Source: Actinomycetota bacterium (GTDB lineage Bacteria > Actinomycetota > Thermoleophilia > Gaiellales > Gaiellaceae). From it: DNA of 14,251 nucleotides. A model generated the notes under the pieces. That model made no database searches and was not told the DNA's origin. It saw only the letters and a program-made list of their open reading frames with translations. Location of the stretch: assembly GCA_005883365.1 (NCBI GenBank), contig VAXA01000080.1, positions 1,163 to 15,413 of the forward strand, read 5' to 3'. Positions 1 through 5,632 of this stretch are shown here, piece by piece; positions within the stretch are counted from its first letter, which is position 1; the number at the start of each line of letters is the position of its first letter. Position numbers and translations under genes: made by a program.

Positions 1-109
1 CCGCGAACGTCTCGGCGTAGCAGTGCGCGCAGCCCGGCGAAACCTTGTCGCAGCCGGTGACCGGGTTCCACGTCGCGTTCGTCCACTCGATCGCGGTCGA
101 AGCTCCCAC
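1..109 (-). CDS. Phage Gp37/Gp68 family (DUF5131, three-Cys-motif) protein, N-terminal fragment cut by window edge
   Basis: The first 36 codons of a minus-strand gene are visible, starting at GTG 109-107 and running off the left edge. The translation begins [20 protein letters not shown] and continues with [16 protein letters not shown]. The signature of an early IEWT, then TWNPVTGC, then a CxxxxxxCxxCY cysteine cluster (C20, C27, C30) is what I know as the start of Gp37/Gp68 (DUF5131) proteins, found in actinophages and mobile elements. The three cysteines resemble a radical-SAM-like iron-sulfur site, and this family is the 'three-Cys-motif' protein that often pairs with a TcmP partner. The function is not established. 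No good Shine-Dalgarno sequence precedes the GTG (a GGAG lies 11 bases away), but the start sits where the family normally begins. Partner genes would lie to the left, outside the window. Confidence 0.8.
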   Translation of the reverse strand, partial: MGASTAIEWTNATWNPVTGCDKVSPGCAHCYAETFA

Positions 110-240
110 GGGGACCGATTCTCCACGAGACGGCCGACTCCCGCCACGAATCACGGGCGACCGGGCCACAGGGAGAGAAATCCGCCTGGGGGCGGGCGCG
201 CTTCGATGTCGTCCGCCTCCGCGATGAGGATCTGAGGTCG
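110..240. other. Intergenic region between divergent genes
   Basis: These 131 bases separate the DUF5131 gene from the plus-strand gene at 241. I see no convincing TANNNT box at leaderless spacing for either gene, no terminator hairpin and no small gene with a recognisable product. A GAGG three bases before the ATG at 241 is the only translation signal. Confidence 0.5.
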
Positions 241-750
241 ATGCTTTTCGACACGCGCGGTCTGGCGGTGTACGCGGCGACGGTCGGCACGATCGGAGGG
301 CTCTGGACGCTCTACAGCGGCGTCGCGCTCGATCGCGCCCGCGTGGCGCTTTCAGTCGCCGAGGGCGAGGTCATATCGACGGCGGGCAGCGAGTCGCGTG
401 TCCCCATCCTTATGGTCCGCGTATCGAACCGAGGGCGGCGAGCCTTCTCGATCCAGACCATCGGTCGGGTCGTAAGCATGCGACGACATCAGGGACCTCA
501 CGAGCTTTCGGCCGACATCATGCGCCAGCTGACGCCGCCGATCCTGCTCGGTGAAGGAGAGGGCCGCACGTTCACGCATGGCGAGCGAGGCGGTTACGAA
601 CATGGGCAGATGCCGCTCACTCGCTGGTACGTCATAGACGGCGCGGGCCGCACCTACCCGATCAGCGAGCGCTGGCGGCAACGCATCGAGCGCGTTCTCT
701 TCTGGCCATATCGCTGGATCGGTCGCCGGCGCGACTCGCGTGCTTCGTGA
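241..750 (+). CDS. Hypothetical membrane-anchored protein
   Basis: This 169-residue protein is not one I recognise. It starts with one hydrophobic segment (about residues 8-25, [20 protein letters not shown]) that looks like an uncleaved anchor. A soluble part follows with alternating beta-type sequence: [18 protein letters not shown] at about 54-71, a [12 protein letters not shown] loop near 105 and [12 protein letters not shown] near 128-139. The pattern 'V.V.N.GRR...I...G' followed later by 'YVID..GR.Y' recalls small beta-sandwich proteins of unknown function common in genomic islands. The C-terminus is basic with aromatic residues. The ATG at 241 has only GAGG as a possible ribosome site. 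Codon use seems less GC-extreme than in the core genes to the right, and the neighbour is a phage-type gene, so horizontal acquisition is likely. Confidence is good that it is a gene, low on role. Confidence 0.6.
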   Translation: MLFDTRGLAVYAATVGTIGGLWTLYSGVALDRARVALSVAEGEVISTAGSESRVPILMVRVSNRGRRAFSIQTIGRVVSMRRHQGPHELSADIMRQLTPPILLGEGEGRTFTHGERGGYEHGQMPLTRWYVIDGAGRTYPISERWRQRIERVLFWPYRWIGRRRDSRAS

Positions 751-784
751 GGAAGCCCGGCACGGCGCCGCGCCGGTGGCGCGC

Positions 785-805
785 AAGGCTGACTAAAGGC
801 TGACT
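785..805. repeat. Tandem direct repeat AAGGCTGACT
   Basis: The 10-mer AAGGCTGACT occurs at 785-794 and again at 796-805, separated by one A. It lies in the short gap between the hypothetical gene at 241 and the tRNA-Gly terminator. It could be a slippage product, a protein-binding site or part of an attachment region. Nothing else in the sequence decides between these. Confidence 0.7.
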
Positions 806-845
806 GCGGGCGGTCTGCGGCATTCCGCTTGGCGGTGCAGCCACG

Positions 846-870
846 AAAAACCCGCCGTTTCCAGCGGGTT
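846..870 (-). terminator. Intrinsic terminator of tRNA-Gly / RNase H cluster
   Basis: Read on the minus strand, AACCCGC (870-864) and GCGGGTT (855-849) form a perfect 7-bp stem with an 8-base loop, followed by a run of five T residues (850-846, the first two also closing the stem). It lies seven bases past the tRNA-Gly 3' end. It is a standard rho-independent terminator and the best one in the window. Confidence 0.88.
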
Positions 871-876
871 CGGAAG

Positions 877-950
877 AGCGGATGATGGGACTCGAACCCA
901 CGACCTTCTGCATGGCAAGCAGACGCTCTAGCCAACTGAGCTACATCCGC
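877..950 (-). tRNA. tRNA-Gly (anticodon GCC)
   Basis: On the minus strand the 74 bases fold into a full cloverleaf. The acceptor stem GCGGATG (950-944) pairs with CATCCGC (884-878). The D arm has GCTC/GAGC. The anticodon stem TCTGC/GCAGA holds loop TTGCCAT, with anticodon GCC at 916-914. The T arm has GTGGG/CCCAT with TTCGAGT. The discriminator is U, as usual for bacterial tRNA-Gly, and CCA is not encoded. The gene is followed by a strong terminator and preceded by a TATACT box. Its 3' end borders the accessory-looking region 1-876, so it may serve as an integration site. Confidence 0.97.
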
Positions 951-960
951 GTGGGCGGCC

Positions 961-966
961 AGTATA
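961..966 (-). promoter_or_regulatory. Probable -10 box (TATACT) for tRNA-Gly
   Basis: TATACT reads 966 to 961 on the minus strand, 10 bases before the mature 5' end of tRNA-Gly. This matches the bacterial -10 consensus in five of six positions. No good -35 is seen; that region lies in the end of the RNase H gene. The tRNA may also be co-transcribed with the genes upstream. Confidence 0.55.
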
Positions 967-976
967 GCCCCGCTTT

Positions 977-1381
977 TCAGGCGCCGGCCGCGTCGAGGGC
1001 CTCGTTCACGAGCCGGTCGGCGAGCTCGTTCTGCTCCCGCCTGACGGCGGTGTAACGGACCTTCCCGACCCGTCGTGCATGCCGTGACGCCTCGAGCGAG
1101 AGCTGTCGGAGAGCCTCGTTCTTGACGCGGTACTCGCCGTTCATCTGCTTCACGAGCAGCTCGGAATCGGAGACCACCTCGACCCCGCCGACCTGCAGCT
1201 CGGCCGCGCGCTCGAGCCCGGCGACGAGCGCGCGGTACTCCGCGACGTTGTTCGTCGCGACGCCGATCGCCTCCCCGTGCGCGGCGAGCACGGTCCCGTC
1301 TTCCGCCTCGAGCACGTAACCGAACGCGGCCGGCCCGGGGTTGCCGCGCGCGCCCCCGTCGGTGTAGAGACGCGCCTTCAC
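977..1381 (-). CDS. RNase HI-like ribonuclease
   Basis: This 134-residue protein has the RNase H fold with all four metal-binding acidic residues in order: D8 (YTDGGARGNPG), E48 (NNVAEYRAL), D72 (VVSDSELL) and D122 (NELADRLVNEA). The family cleaves the RNA strand of RNA-DNA hybrids in the cytoplasm. The TNNVAEYRALVAGLE stretch is typical of the short RNase HI-like branch (Rv2228c N-terminal or YpdQ type), which lacks the basic handle of E. coli RNase HI. Here it stands alone without the phosphatase domain fused in mycobacteria. The start is GTG 1381-1379, overlapping the TGA of the upstream gene as GTGA. The longer frame beginning at 1756 only adds residues antisense-like to the neighbours and is not used. 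The gene ends 26 bases before the tRNA-Gly gene, probably in one transcript. Confidence 0.92.
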   Translation of the reverse strand: MKARLYTDGGARGNPGPAAFGYVLEAEDGTVLAAHGEAIGVATNNVAEYRALVAGLERAAELQVGGVEVVSDSELLVKQMNGEYRVKNEALRQLSLEASRHARRVGKVRYTAVRREQNELADRLVNEALDAAGA

Positions 1382-1689
1382 GAGAGGAGCTCGTAGATGT
1401 CGAAGGCGGGCTCCTCGTAGGGATGCGTGCGCCGGAGCGCCGCGATCACCTCGTCCTGGCGCTCTGCGGGGAAGACCGTCTCGAGCCGCAGCTCGGCCAC
1501 CCGCTCCTCCCGGCCCGCCTCCCCTACGCTCGGCGCTGTCCCCTCGCCGCCGAGGAACGTGCCGGTGCCCTGCGTGTACCACGAGCAGCGCTCGTAGCGC
1601 CCGATCCGGCCCGCGCCAGCGGCGAAGAGCGCGTCGCGGACGTCGTCTAGCGCCTCTCTCGGCACGAAGACGACGAGCTTGCGGCCCAT
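1378..1689 (-). CDS. NIF3/YqfO-type stand-alone domain protein
   Basis: The 103 residues match the small CutA-like ferredoxin-fold domain that is inserted in Bacillus YqfO (NIF3 family) and also occurs alone in many bacteria. Recognisable features are the N-terminal KLVVFVPREALDDVRDALFAAGAG, then GRYERCSWYTQGTGTFLGGEGT and the conserved end RRTHPYEEPAFDIYEL. The biochemical role is unknown; trimerisation, metal or small-ligand binding has been suggested for the fold. The ATG at 1689 directly follows the TAG of the aldehyde dehydrogenase gene with no gap, and its own TGA overlaps the GTG of the RNase H gene. The three genes are therefore probably translationally coupled. There is no separate ribosome site. 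Confidence 0.88.
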   Translation of the reverse strand: MGRKLVVFVPREALDDVRDALFAAGAGRIGRYERCSWYTQGTGTFLGGEGTAPSVGEAGREERVAELRLETVFPAERQDEVIAALRRTHPYEEPAFDIYELLS

Positions 1690-3189
1690 CTACGGCTCGG
1701 TGTCGATCTGGGCGCGCTGCAAACGGCCGGAGTAGTCGACGTAGATCGACTTCCACTCCGTGAACACGTCGAGCGCGGCCTGGCCCGCCTCGCGGTGACC
1801 GTTGCCGGTGTCCTTCGTGCCGCCGAACGGGAGGTGCACCTCGGCGCCGATCGTGCCGGCATTGACGTACGTGATGCCGGCCTCGAGGTCGCGCATCGCA
1901 CGGAACGCGGCGTTGACGTCCTGCGTGAAGATCGAGGACGAGAGGCCGTACTTGATCCCGTTCGAGACGCGGATCGCCTCGTCGAGGTCGCTGACCGGGA
2001 TCAGCGCCGTCGTCGGGCCGAAGATCTCCTCCTGCGCGATCCGCATCTGCGGGTCTACGTCGGCGAAGACGGTCGGCCGGTAGAAGAACCCCTTGCCGAG
2101 GTCGCCGTCGCCCGCGATCTCACCGCCGGTGAGGAGCTTCGCGCCCTCGTCCTTGCCGATCTCGGTGTACGAGTGGATCTTCTCGAGCGCCGTGCGGTTG
2201 ATGACCGGGCCGATGTCCGTGTCGTCCTCCCAGCCCGGCCCGAGGCGCAGCTTCTCGACGCGGGCGACGAGCCGTGACTGGAGCTCCTCGTACGCGCCGC
2301 GCTGCACGACGACGCGCGACGCGGCGGTGCAGCGCTGGCCCGACGTGCCGAAGGCCGACCAGAGGATCCCGTCCACGGCGAGCTCGAGGTTCGCGTCGTC
2401 GAGGACGACGATCGCGTTCTTGCCGCCGAGCTCGAGGTGGACGTGCGTGAGCGTCTCCGCCGCCGCCTTCAGCACCTCGACGCCGGTCTCGCGGGAGCCC
2501 GTGAGAGTGATCACGCGGACGTCGGGGTGGCGCACCAACCGCTCGCCGACCGTCCCGCCGCCCCCGTGCACGATGTTGACGACACCGTTTGGGATGCCCG
2601 ACTCGGCGAGGAGCTCAACGAAGCGCTCCGCGAGCGCGGGCGTGTCCGTCGCCGGCTTGAGGACGACCGTGTTGCCGCAGACGAGAGCCGGAATGAGCTT
2701 CCAGGACGGGATTGCGACCGGGAAGTTCCACGGCGTGATCGCGCCGACGACGCCGATCGGCTGGCGGACGCTCATGTTCCACTTGTCGCGGAGCTCCGAC
2801 GGTGTCGTGTGGCCGAAGAGGCGCCTGCCCTCGCCGGCCATGTAGTACGTGATGTCGATCGCCTCCTGAACGTCGCCGCCTGCCTCGGCCTTCACCTTCC
2901 CCATCTCGCGGGTCATCAGGTCGGTGAGCGCCGGCTTCTCCTGCTCGAGTAGGCGCGCGAGGCGGAAAAGGATCTCACCGCGTTTCGGGGCCGGCACGAG
3001 CCGCCAGTCCGTGAAGGCCTCCTTCGCGACCGCGACCGCGTGGTCGACGTCCTCGGCGCCGGAGCGCGGGAAGACGCCGATCGTCTCGCCGGTCGCGGGG
3101 CTCGTGCTCTCGAACGTCTCGCCAGAGGCGGCGTCCACCCACTCGCCGCCGATCAGGTTCTTGAAGCTCTGCGCCGCCGTCGTCGCCAT
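1690..3189 (-). CDS. NAD(P)-dependent aldehyde dehydrogenase
   Basis: At 499 residues this is a full-length member of the ALDH superfamily, which oxidises aldehydes to acids. Visible active-site elements are PWNF with N155, K178 in LKPA, the FTGS-type cofactor loop as LTGSRETG (229-236), general base E253 in ELGGK, the nucleophile C287 in GQRC and E388 in EEIFGP. The C-terminal TIGAEVHLPFGGTKDTGNGHREAG resembles alpha-ketoglutaric or 2,5-dioxopentanoate semialdehyde and related dehydrogenases, but the substrate cannot be fixed from sequence. It starts at ATG 3189. No Shine-Dalgarno is present, yet TAGTCT at 3201-3196 sits exactly six bases upstream, so a leaderless transcript is likely although the preceding gene ends only 19 bases away. 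It is followed without a gap by the YqfO-like gene. Confidence 0.95.
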   Translation of the reverse strand: MATTAAQSFKNLIGGEWVDAASGETFESTSPATGETIGVFPRSGAEDVDHAVAVAKEAFTDWRLVPAPKRGEILFRLARLLEQEKPALTDLMTREMGKVKAEAGGDVQEAIDITYYMAGEGRRLFGHTTPSELRDKWNMSVRQPIGVVGAITPWNFPVAIPSWKLIPALVCGNTVVLKPATDTPALAERFVELLAESGIPNGVVNIVHGGGGTVGERLVRHPDVRVITLTGSRETGVEVLKAAAETLTHVHLELGGKNAIVVLDDANLELAVDGILWSAFGTSGQRCTAASRVVVQRGAYEELQSRLVARVEKLRLGPGWEDDTDIGPVINRTALEKIHSYTEIGKDEGAKLLTGGEIAGDGDLGKGFFYRPTVFADVDPQMRIAQEEIFGPTTALIPVSDLDEAIRVSNGIKYGLSSSIFTQDVNAAFRAMRDLEAGITYVNAGTIGAEVHLPFGGTKDTGNGHREAGQAALDVFTEWKSIYVDYSGRLQRAQIDTEP

Positions 3190-3195
3190 GGCGCG

Positions 3196-3201
3196 AGACT
3201 A
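3196..3201 (-). promoter_or_regulatory. Candidate -10 box (TAGTCT) for leaderless aldehyde dehydrogenase mRNA
   Basis: TAGTCT (3201 to 3196, minus) is followed by six bases and the ATG at 3189, so the predicted transcription start is the A of the start codon. It lies in the 19-base gap behind the upstream small gene. A -35 consensus is not evident. Confidence 0.5.
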
Positions 3202-3208
3202 GCGCGAG

Positions 3209-3436
3209 CTACTCCGGTGGTGCGTCCACATCCGGGAAGGTCCCGGGATGCGCGCGGCGGCGGTCGCGCACCGTCCGCTTCTCCTTGTCCTCGAGCCGCG
3301 CCTCGGATTCGGTGCGGCGGTCTCTCCCCTCGCGGCGGTCGACGATGACGGTCACGTTCGGGTTGTCCTTGTAGTAGTCGACCATCTTGTCGTATAGCTC
3401 GTCGGCGAGCTCGCGGGGAATGACGCAATAGATCAT
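3209..3436 (-). CDS. Small charged protein of unknown function (75 aa)
   Basis: The ATG at 3436 gives a 75-residue protein: MIYCVIPRELADELYDKMVD, then YYKDNPNVTVIVDRREGRDRR and a charged tail rich in Arg, Glu and Asp ending VDAPPE. The first 35 residues look like a compact alpha/beta unit (a beta strand, a helix, then the VTVIVDRR strand), after which the chain is probably disordered. The VIVDRR[EG]RDRR pattern recurs in small bacterial proteins of unknown role; I cannot assign one. A much longer frame continues upstream to 4270, but it runs antisense through the protease gene and is not credible. A TACAAT box nine bases before the ATG supports this start. The gene heads the aldehyde dehydrogenase cluster and diverges from the protease at 3497. 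Confidence 0.72.
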   Translation of the reverse strand: MIYCVIPRELADELYDKMVDYYKDNPNVTVIVDRREGRDRRTESEARLEDKEKRTVRDRRRAHPGTFPDVDAPPE

Positions 3437-3445
3437 CGCCGGCTG

Positions 3446-3451
3446 ATTGTA
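3446..3451 (-). promoter_or_regulatory. Candidate -10 box (TACAAT) for the small charged protein
   Basis: TACAAT (3451 to 3446, minus) matches TATAAT in five of six positions and ends nine bases before the ATG at 3436. This predicts a leader of about three bases. It lies in the 60-base divergent spacer shared with the HtrA-like gene. Confidence 0.6.
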
Positions 3452-3484
3452 GGACGGAAATCGGCGTACGCGACGCCGCGCCGG

Positions 3485-3490
3485 TATAAG
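3485..3490 (+). promoter_or_regulatory. Candidate -10 box (TATAAG) for the HtrA-like protease
   Basis: TATAAG at 3485-3490 is followed by six bases and the ATG at 3497, so transcription may begin at the start codon. The same bases include AAGGGG (3488-3493), which could instead act as a Shine-Dalgarno sequence with a very short three-base spacer. The two readings exclude each other. Confidence 0.5.
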
Positions 3491-3496
3491 GGGCGC

Positions 3497-4540
3497 ATGG
3501 TGCGCCGGCATCTCTGGTGGCTCGGGCCGCTCGCCGGCGCGGCCGTCGCGGGAGCGGTCGTCGCGGCTGTGTCGCTCGGCGGCGGCTCGTCTCCGAAGAC
3601 GGCCCCGAAGACGAGTCACGCGCACCTGCGGCCCGCCGCGGCGGCCCTCGCCTTCCAGCACGCCATCACCGCCGTCGTGCACGAGCTTTCGCCGTCCGTC
3701 GTCCAGATCCAGACCCCGCAGGGGCTCGGCTCGGGCGTCGTCTTCGACACGAACGGCGACATCGTCACGAACAACCACGTGGTGGGAGGCAACGGCGGCC
3801 CGTTCACCGTCACGGCCGGAGCGCGCTCCTTCGGCGCCTCGCTCGTCGGCCGCTTCCCGCCCGACGACCTGGCCGTCGTCCGTGTCTCGGGAGCGCAGCT
3901 CACGCCCGCCGCGTTCGCCGATTCGAGCCAGCTCGAGGTCGGAAACGTCGCGATTGCGATCGGCAACCCGTTGGGGCTGCGGTCGAGCGTCACCGACGGG
4001 ATCGTCAGCGCCTTCCGGCAGGGGGTCTCGGAGGGCAACGGCGTCGCGCTGCCGCTCATGATCCAAACGAGCGCCGCGATCAACCCGGGCAATTCCGGCG
4101 GCGCGCTCGCCGATCTCGAGGGCCGGGTGATCGGGATTCCGACGCTCGCGGCGACCGATCCCGAGCTCGGTGGGGCGGCGGCGCCCGGCATCGGGTTCGC
4201 CATCCCGAGCAACCTCGTGAAGGACATCGCGACGCAGATCATCCGCAACGGCCATGTGACCAACTCCCATCGCGCCTACCTCGGCGTCGAGATCGGCGAC
4301 ACGAACGGCCTAGGCGTCTACGTCCAGAGCGTCACCCCGGGAGGTCCGGCGGCGAAAGCGGGGCTCGTGGCGGGCGACGTGATCAAGTCGCTGAACGGCC
4401 ATGCGACGCTCACCGTCGACGACCTGACGAGCGTCGCGTCGGAGCTCAAGCCGGGCACGACCGTCACGCTGGGGATCCTGACGCAGCGCGGGAAGCACGA
4501 GACCGTGCACATGACGCTCGGGACGTTCCCGGGAAGCTAG
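3497..4540 (+). CDS. HtrA/DegP-like serine protease with PDZ domain
   Basis: The 347-residue protein has an N-terminal membrane anchor (about residues 8-28, after MVRRHLWW), a low-complexity linker, a trypsin-like domain (about 55-255) and one PDZ domain (about 258-343). The catalytic triad is intact: H94 in TNNHVV, D124 in DDLAVV and S200 in NPGNSGGAL. The PDZ ligand loop region shows YLGVEIG and SVTPGGPAAKAGLVAGDVIKSLNG. Family members degrade or refold damaged envelope proteins, so the catalytic part should face outside the membrane. The length matches actinobacterial PepD/HtrA-type proteins with a single PDZ. It diverges from the small charged protein and converges with the zinc-ribbon gene, whose stop codon is nine bases away. 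Confidence 0.93.
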   Translation: MVRRHLWWLGPLAGAAVAGAVVAAVSLGGGSSPKTAPKTSHAHLRPAAAALAFQHAITAVVHELSPSVVQIQTPQGLGSGVVFDTNGDIVTNNHVVGGNGGPFTVTAGARSFGASLVGRFPPDDLAVVRVSGAQLTPAAFADSSQLEVGNVAIAIGNPLGLRSSVTDGIVSAFRQGVSEGNGVALPLMIQTSAAINPGNSGGALADLEGRVIGIPTLAATDPELGGAAAPGIGFAIPSNLVKDIATQIIRNGHVTNSHRAYLGVEIGDTNGLGVYVQSVTPGGPAAKAGLVAGDVIKSLNGHATLTVDDLTSVASELKPGTTVTLGILTQRGKHETVHMTLGTFPGS

Positions 4541-4560
4541 TGGAGCAAGCTAGATCCGGG
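4528..4560. terminator. Weak symmetrical hairpin over two convergent stop codons
   Basis: CCCGG (4528-4532) pairs with CCGGG (4556-4560) and CTAG (4537-4540) with CTAG (4550-4553), with a small internal loop between the two stems and a nine-base loop. It covers both the protease stop and the stop of the convergent gene. There is no T tract on either side, so termination is only a guess. Confidence 0.28.
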
Positions 4561-5164
4561 CGATCTCGGGGACGAGGCGACCCTCGTCCTCGACGTCCGC
4601 GTTCCAGTCCTTGAAGCCGTCGTCGAGCTCCTCGAGCTCGTGGCCACGGCGCTCGAGCCGCACGGGCTGCGCGGAGTCGGGGCTCACCCGGTACTGGTAC
4701 CAGGAGAGCTCCCAGGCAACGGTCACGGCGAGCTCGCCGGACGTTCCGGACAGCGGCACGATGCTGGCCTGCGGCTGGCCGAGGCTCTTCGCGATGCCGC
4801 CGACCGTGCGCCGGTAGGCGCTGCCGTTGAAGAGGTCTGCGGCCTCGAGCAGCGCAATCTCGCCTTCGGACAGCCTGCGCAGGATCGGCTCCTGTTGCGC
4901 CAGCGCGTTGTCGTCGGCGGCGCGCGTGAGGCCGAGGAACTCGACGAGGCCGCGCCTGCGGCGGCGCTCGCCGCCCAGCGTCGGCGTCGTCGGAGCGCCC
5001 TCCTTGATCCAGCCGGCCTCGACGGCCACCTCCTGGCAGAGCGGACACACGTCGACGAGCTCGGCGCCTTCCGACGGCGCGAAGCTCACAGCGCGCTCGC
5101 CCATGAGCAGCGTCCGCTCGCAGACGGCGCACGACCGCGTCGTTGCGACCTTCGTAACCCTCAT
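4550..5164 (-). CDS. Zinc-ribbon protein of unknown function
   Basis: This 204-residue protein carries two CxxC knuckles near the N-terminus, C12-AV-C15 and C40-PL-C43, spaced as in a treble-clef or ribbon zinc site. The first reads SCAVCERTLLMGERAVSF, like proteins that check a zinc site at the head of a larger domain. An Arg-rich run (GGERRRRRG, about 64-72) links to a mainly helical part (about 73-135, with EGEIALLEAADLFNGSAYRRTVGGIAKSLG) and a beta-like C-terminal part (IVPLSGTSGELAVTVAWELSWYQYRV). No enzyme motif is visible. The GIAKSLGQPQASIVP segment could be a helix-turn-helix remnant, but this is speculative. TAAACT at 5179-5174 lies nine bases before the ATG. The gene diverges from the PadR gene across about 60 bases, so the PadR operator could influence both. 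Confidence 0.78.
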   Translation of the reverse strand: MRVTKVATTRSCAVCERTLLMGERAVSFAPSEGAELVDVCPLCQEVAVEAGWIKEGAPTTPTLGGERRRRRGLVEFLGLTRAADDNALAQQEPILRRLSEGEIALLEAADLFNGSAYRRTVGGIAKSLGQPQASIVPLSGTSGELAVTVAWELSWYQYRVSPDSAQPVRLERRGHELEELDDGFKDWNADVEDEGRLVPEIARI

Positions 5165-5173
5165 CCGGCTTCG

Positions 5174-5179
5174 AGTTTA
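5174..5179 (-). promoter_or_regulatory. Candidate -10 box (TAAACT) for the zinc-ribbon gene
   Basis: TAAACT (5179 to 5174, minus) ends nine bases before the ATG at 5164, predicting a leader of roughly three bases. It lies beside the PadR promoter, which runs the other way. Confidence 0.5.
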
Positions 5180-5186
5180 GCCAGCG

Positions 5187-5216
5187 TTGCCCAAGTTCCT
5201 CCCAAACGGGTAGTGT
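5187..5216 (+). promoter_or_regulatory. Candidate promoter of the PadR gene
   Basis: TTGCCC (5187-5192) and TAGTGT (5211-5216) are separated by 18 bases, an acceptable sigma-70-type arrangement. The predicted transcription start is near 5223, inside the PadR-type palindrome and about three bases before GTG 5226. Repressor bound there would block initiation. Confidence 0.5.
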
Positions 5217-5220
5217 CTCT

Positions 5221-5241
5221 TACATGTGTCTTTTACATGTA
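5221..5241. promoter_or_regulatory. PadR-type operator, TACATGT-N7-ACATGTA
   Basis: TACATGT (5221-5227) and ACATGTA (5235-5241) are perfect inverted repeats with a seven-base spacer. Known PadR-family operators (PadR, LmrR and relatives) use ATGT and ACAT half-sites spaced by about eight bases, and this matches well. It overlaps the predicted transcription start and the GTG start codon of the PadR gene, so autorepression is the natural reading. Confidence 0.78.
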
Positions 5242-5630
5242 GCTACCCGATGAGAGGACGTGGCCCGCGCTCGCGTCGTCACCACCGCGGTCGCTGGCGC
5301 GTCCTCGCTCGAGTCGAGCGGTTCGCCGAACCGGCACTTCTGCTCCTCCTGCGGGAGCGCCCGGCCCACGGCTACGACCTGCTCGAGCGACTGCCGGAGC
5401 TGACGGGCGAGGCACGCGTCGAGATGGGCAACCTCTACCGCCTGCTGCGCGGGCTCGAGGAGGAGGGGCTCGTCTCGTCGGAGTGGGACGCCTCCTCCGC
5501 CGGCCCGGCGAAGCGCCGCTACGCGCTCACACCTGCGGGCGAGCGGCTGCTCGACCACTGGGCCGAGGCGCTGCACCGCTCGCAGGAGCGGACAGCCCGC
5601 TTTCTCGAACGGTACGAGGAGAGGAGGTGA
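5226..5630 (+). CDS. PadR family transcriptional regulator
   Basis: The protein (134 residues from GTG 5226, or 126 from ATG 5250) has a winged-helix domain of PadR type. Its features are ALLLLLRERPAHGYDLLERL, the recognition-helix region EARVEMGNLYRLLRGLEEEGLV and a wing with KRRYALTPAGERLL. A C-terminal helix of about 25 residues should form the dimer. The N-terminus is Arg- and His-rich, as in many actinobacterial PadR proteins. GTG 5226 fits a near-leaderless start behind TAGTGT; ATG 5250 lies just past the operator and also lacks a Shine-Dalgarno, so either is possible. PadR proteins usually repress themselves and a neighbouring effector gene. Here the only clear co-transcribed partner is the His-rich small protein, whose start is three bases after this stop. 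Confidence 0.9.
   Translation: MSFTCSYPMRGRGPRSRRHHRGRWRVLARVERFAEPALLLLLRERPAHGYDLLERLPELTGEARVEMGNLYRLLRGLEEEGLVSSEWDASSAGPAKRRYALTPAGERLLDHWAEALHRSQERTARFLERYEERR
5621..5627 (+). promoter_or_regulatory. Strong Shine-Dalgarno (GAGGAGG) for the His-rich protein
   Basis: GAGGAGG at 5621-5627 lies inside the last codons of the PadR gene and is five bases before the ATG at 5633. It fixes that start and shows that this small gene is translated from a bicistronic mRNA. It is one of only two strong ribosome sites in the window. Confidence 0.85.
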
Positions 5631-5632
5631 AC

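Noticed and set aside
23..235. Plus-strand frames of 60 and 70 residues at the left edge
   Set aside because: They are antisense to the DUF5131 N-terminus and show only Arg/Pro-rich low-complexity sequence.
977..1756. 259-residue upward extension of the RNase H frame
   Set aside because: The extra 125 residues overlap the YqfO-like gene in another frame and lack any family signal. The GTGA overlap at 1378-1381 gives a natural start.
3209..4270. 353-residue minus-strand frame
   Set aside because: Only its last 75 codons are plausible. The rest runs antisense through the HtrA-like protease, whose triad and PDZ domain are clear, and has shadow-type Arg/Asp-rich composition.
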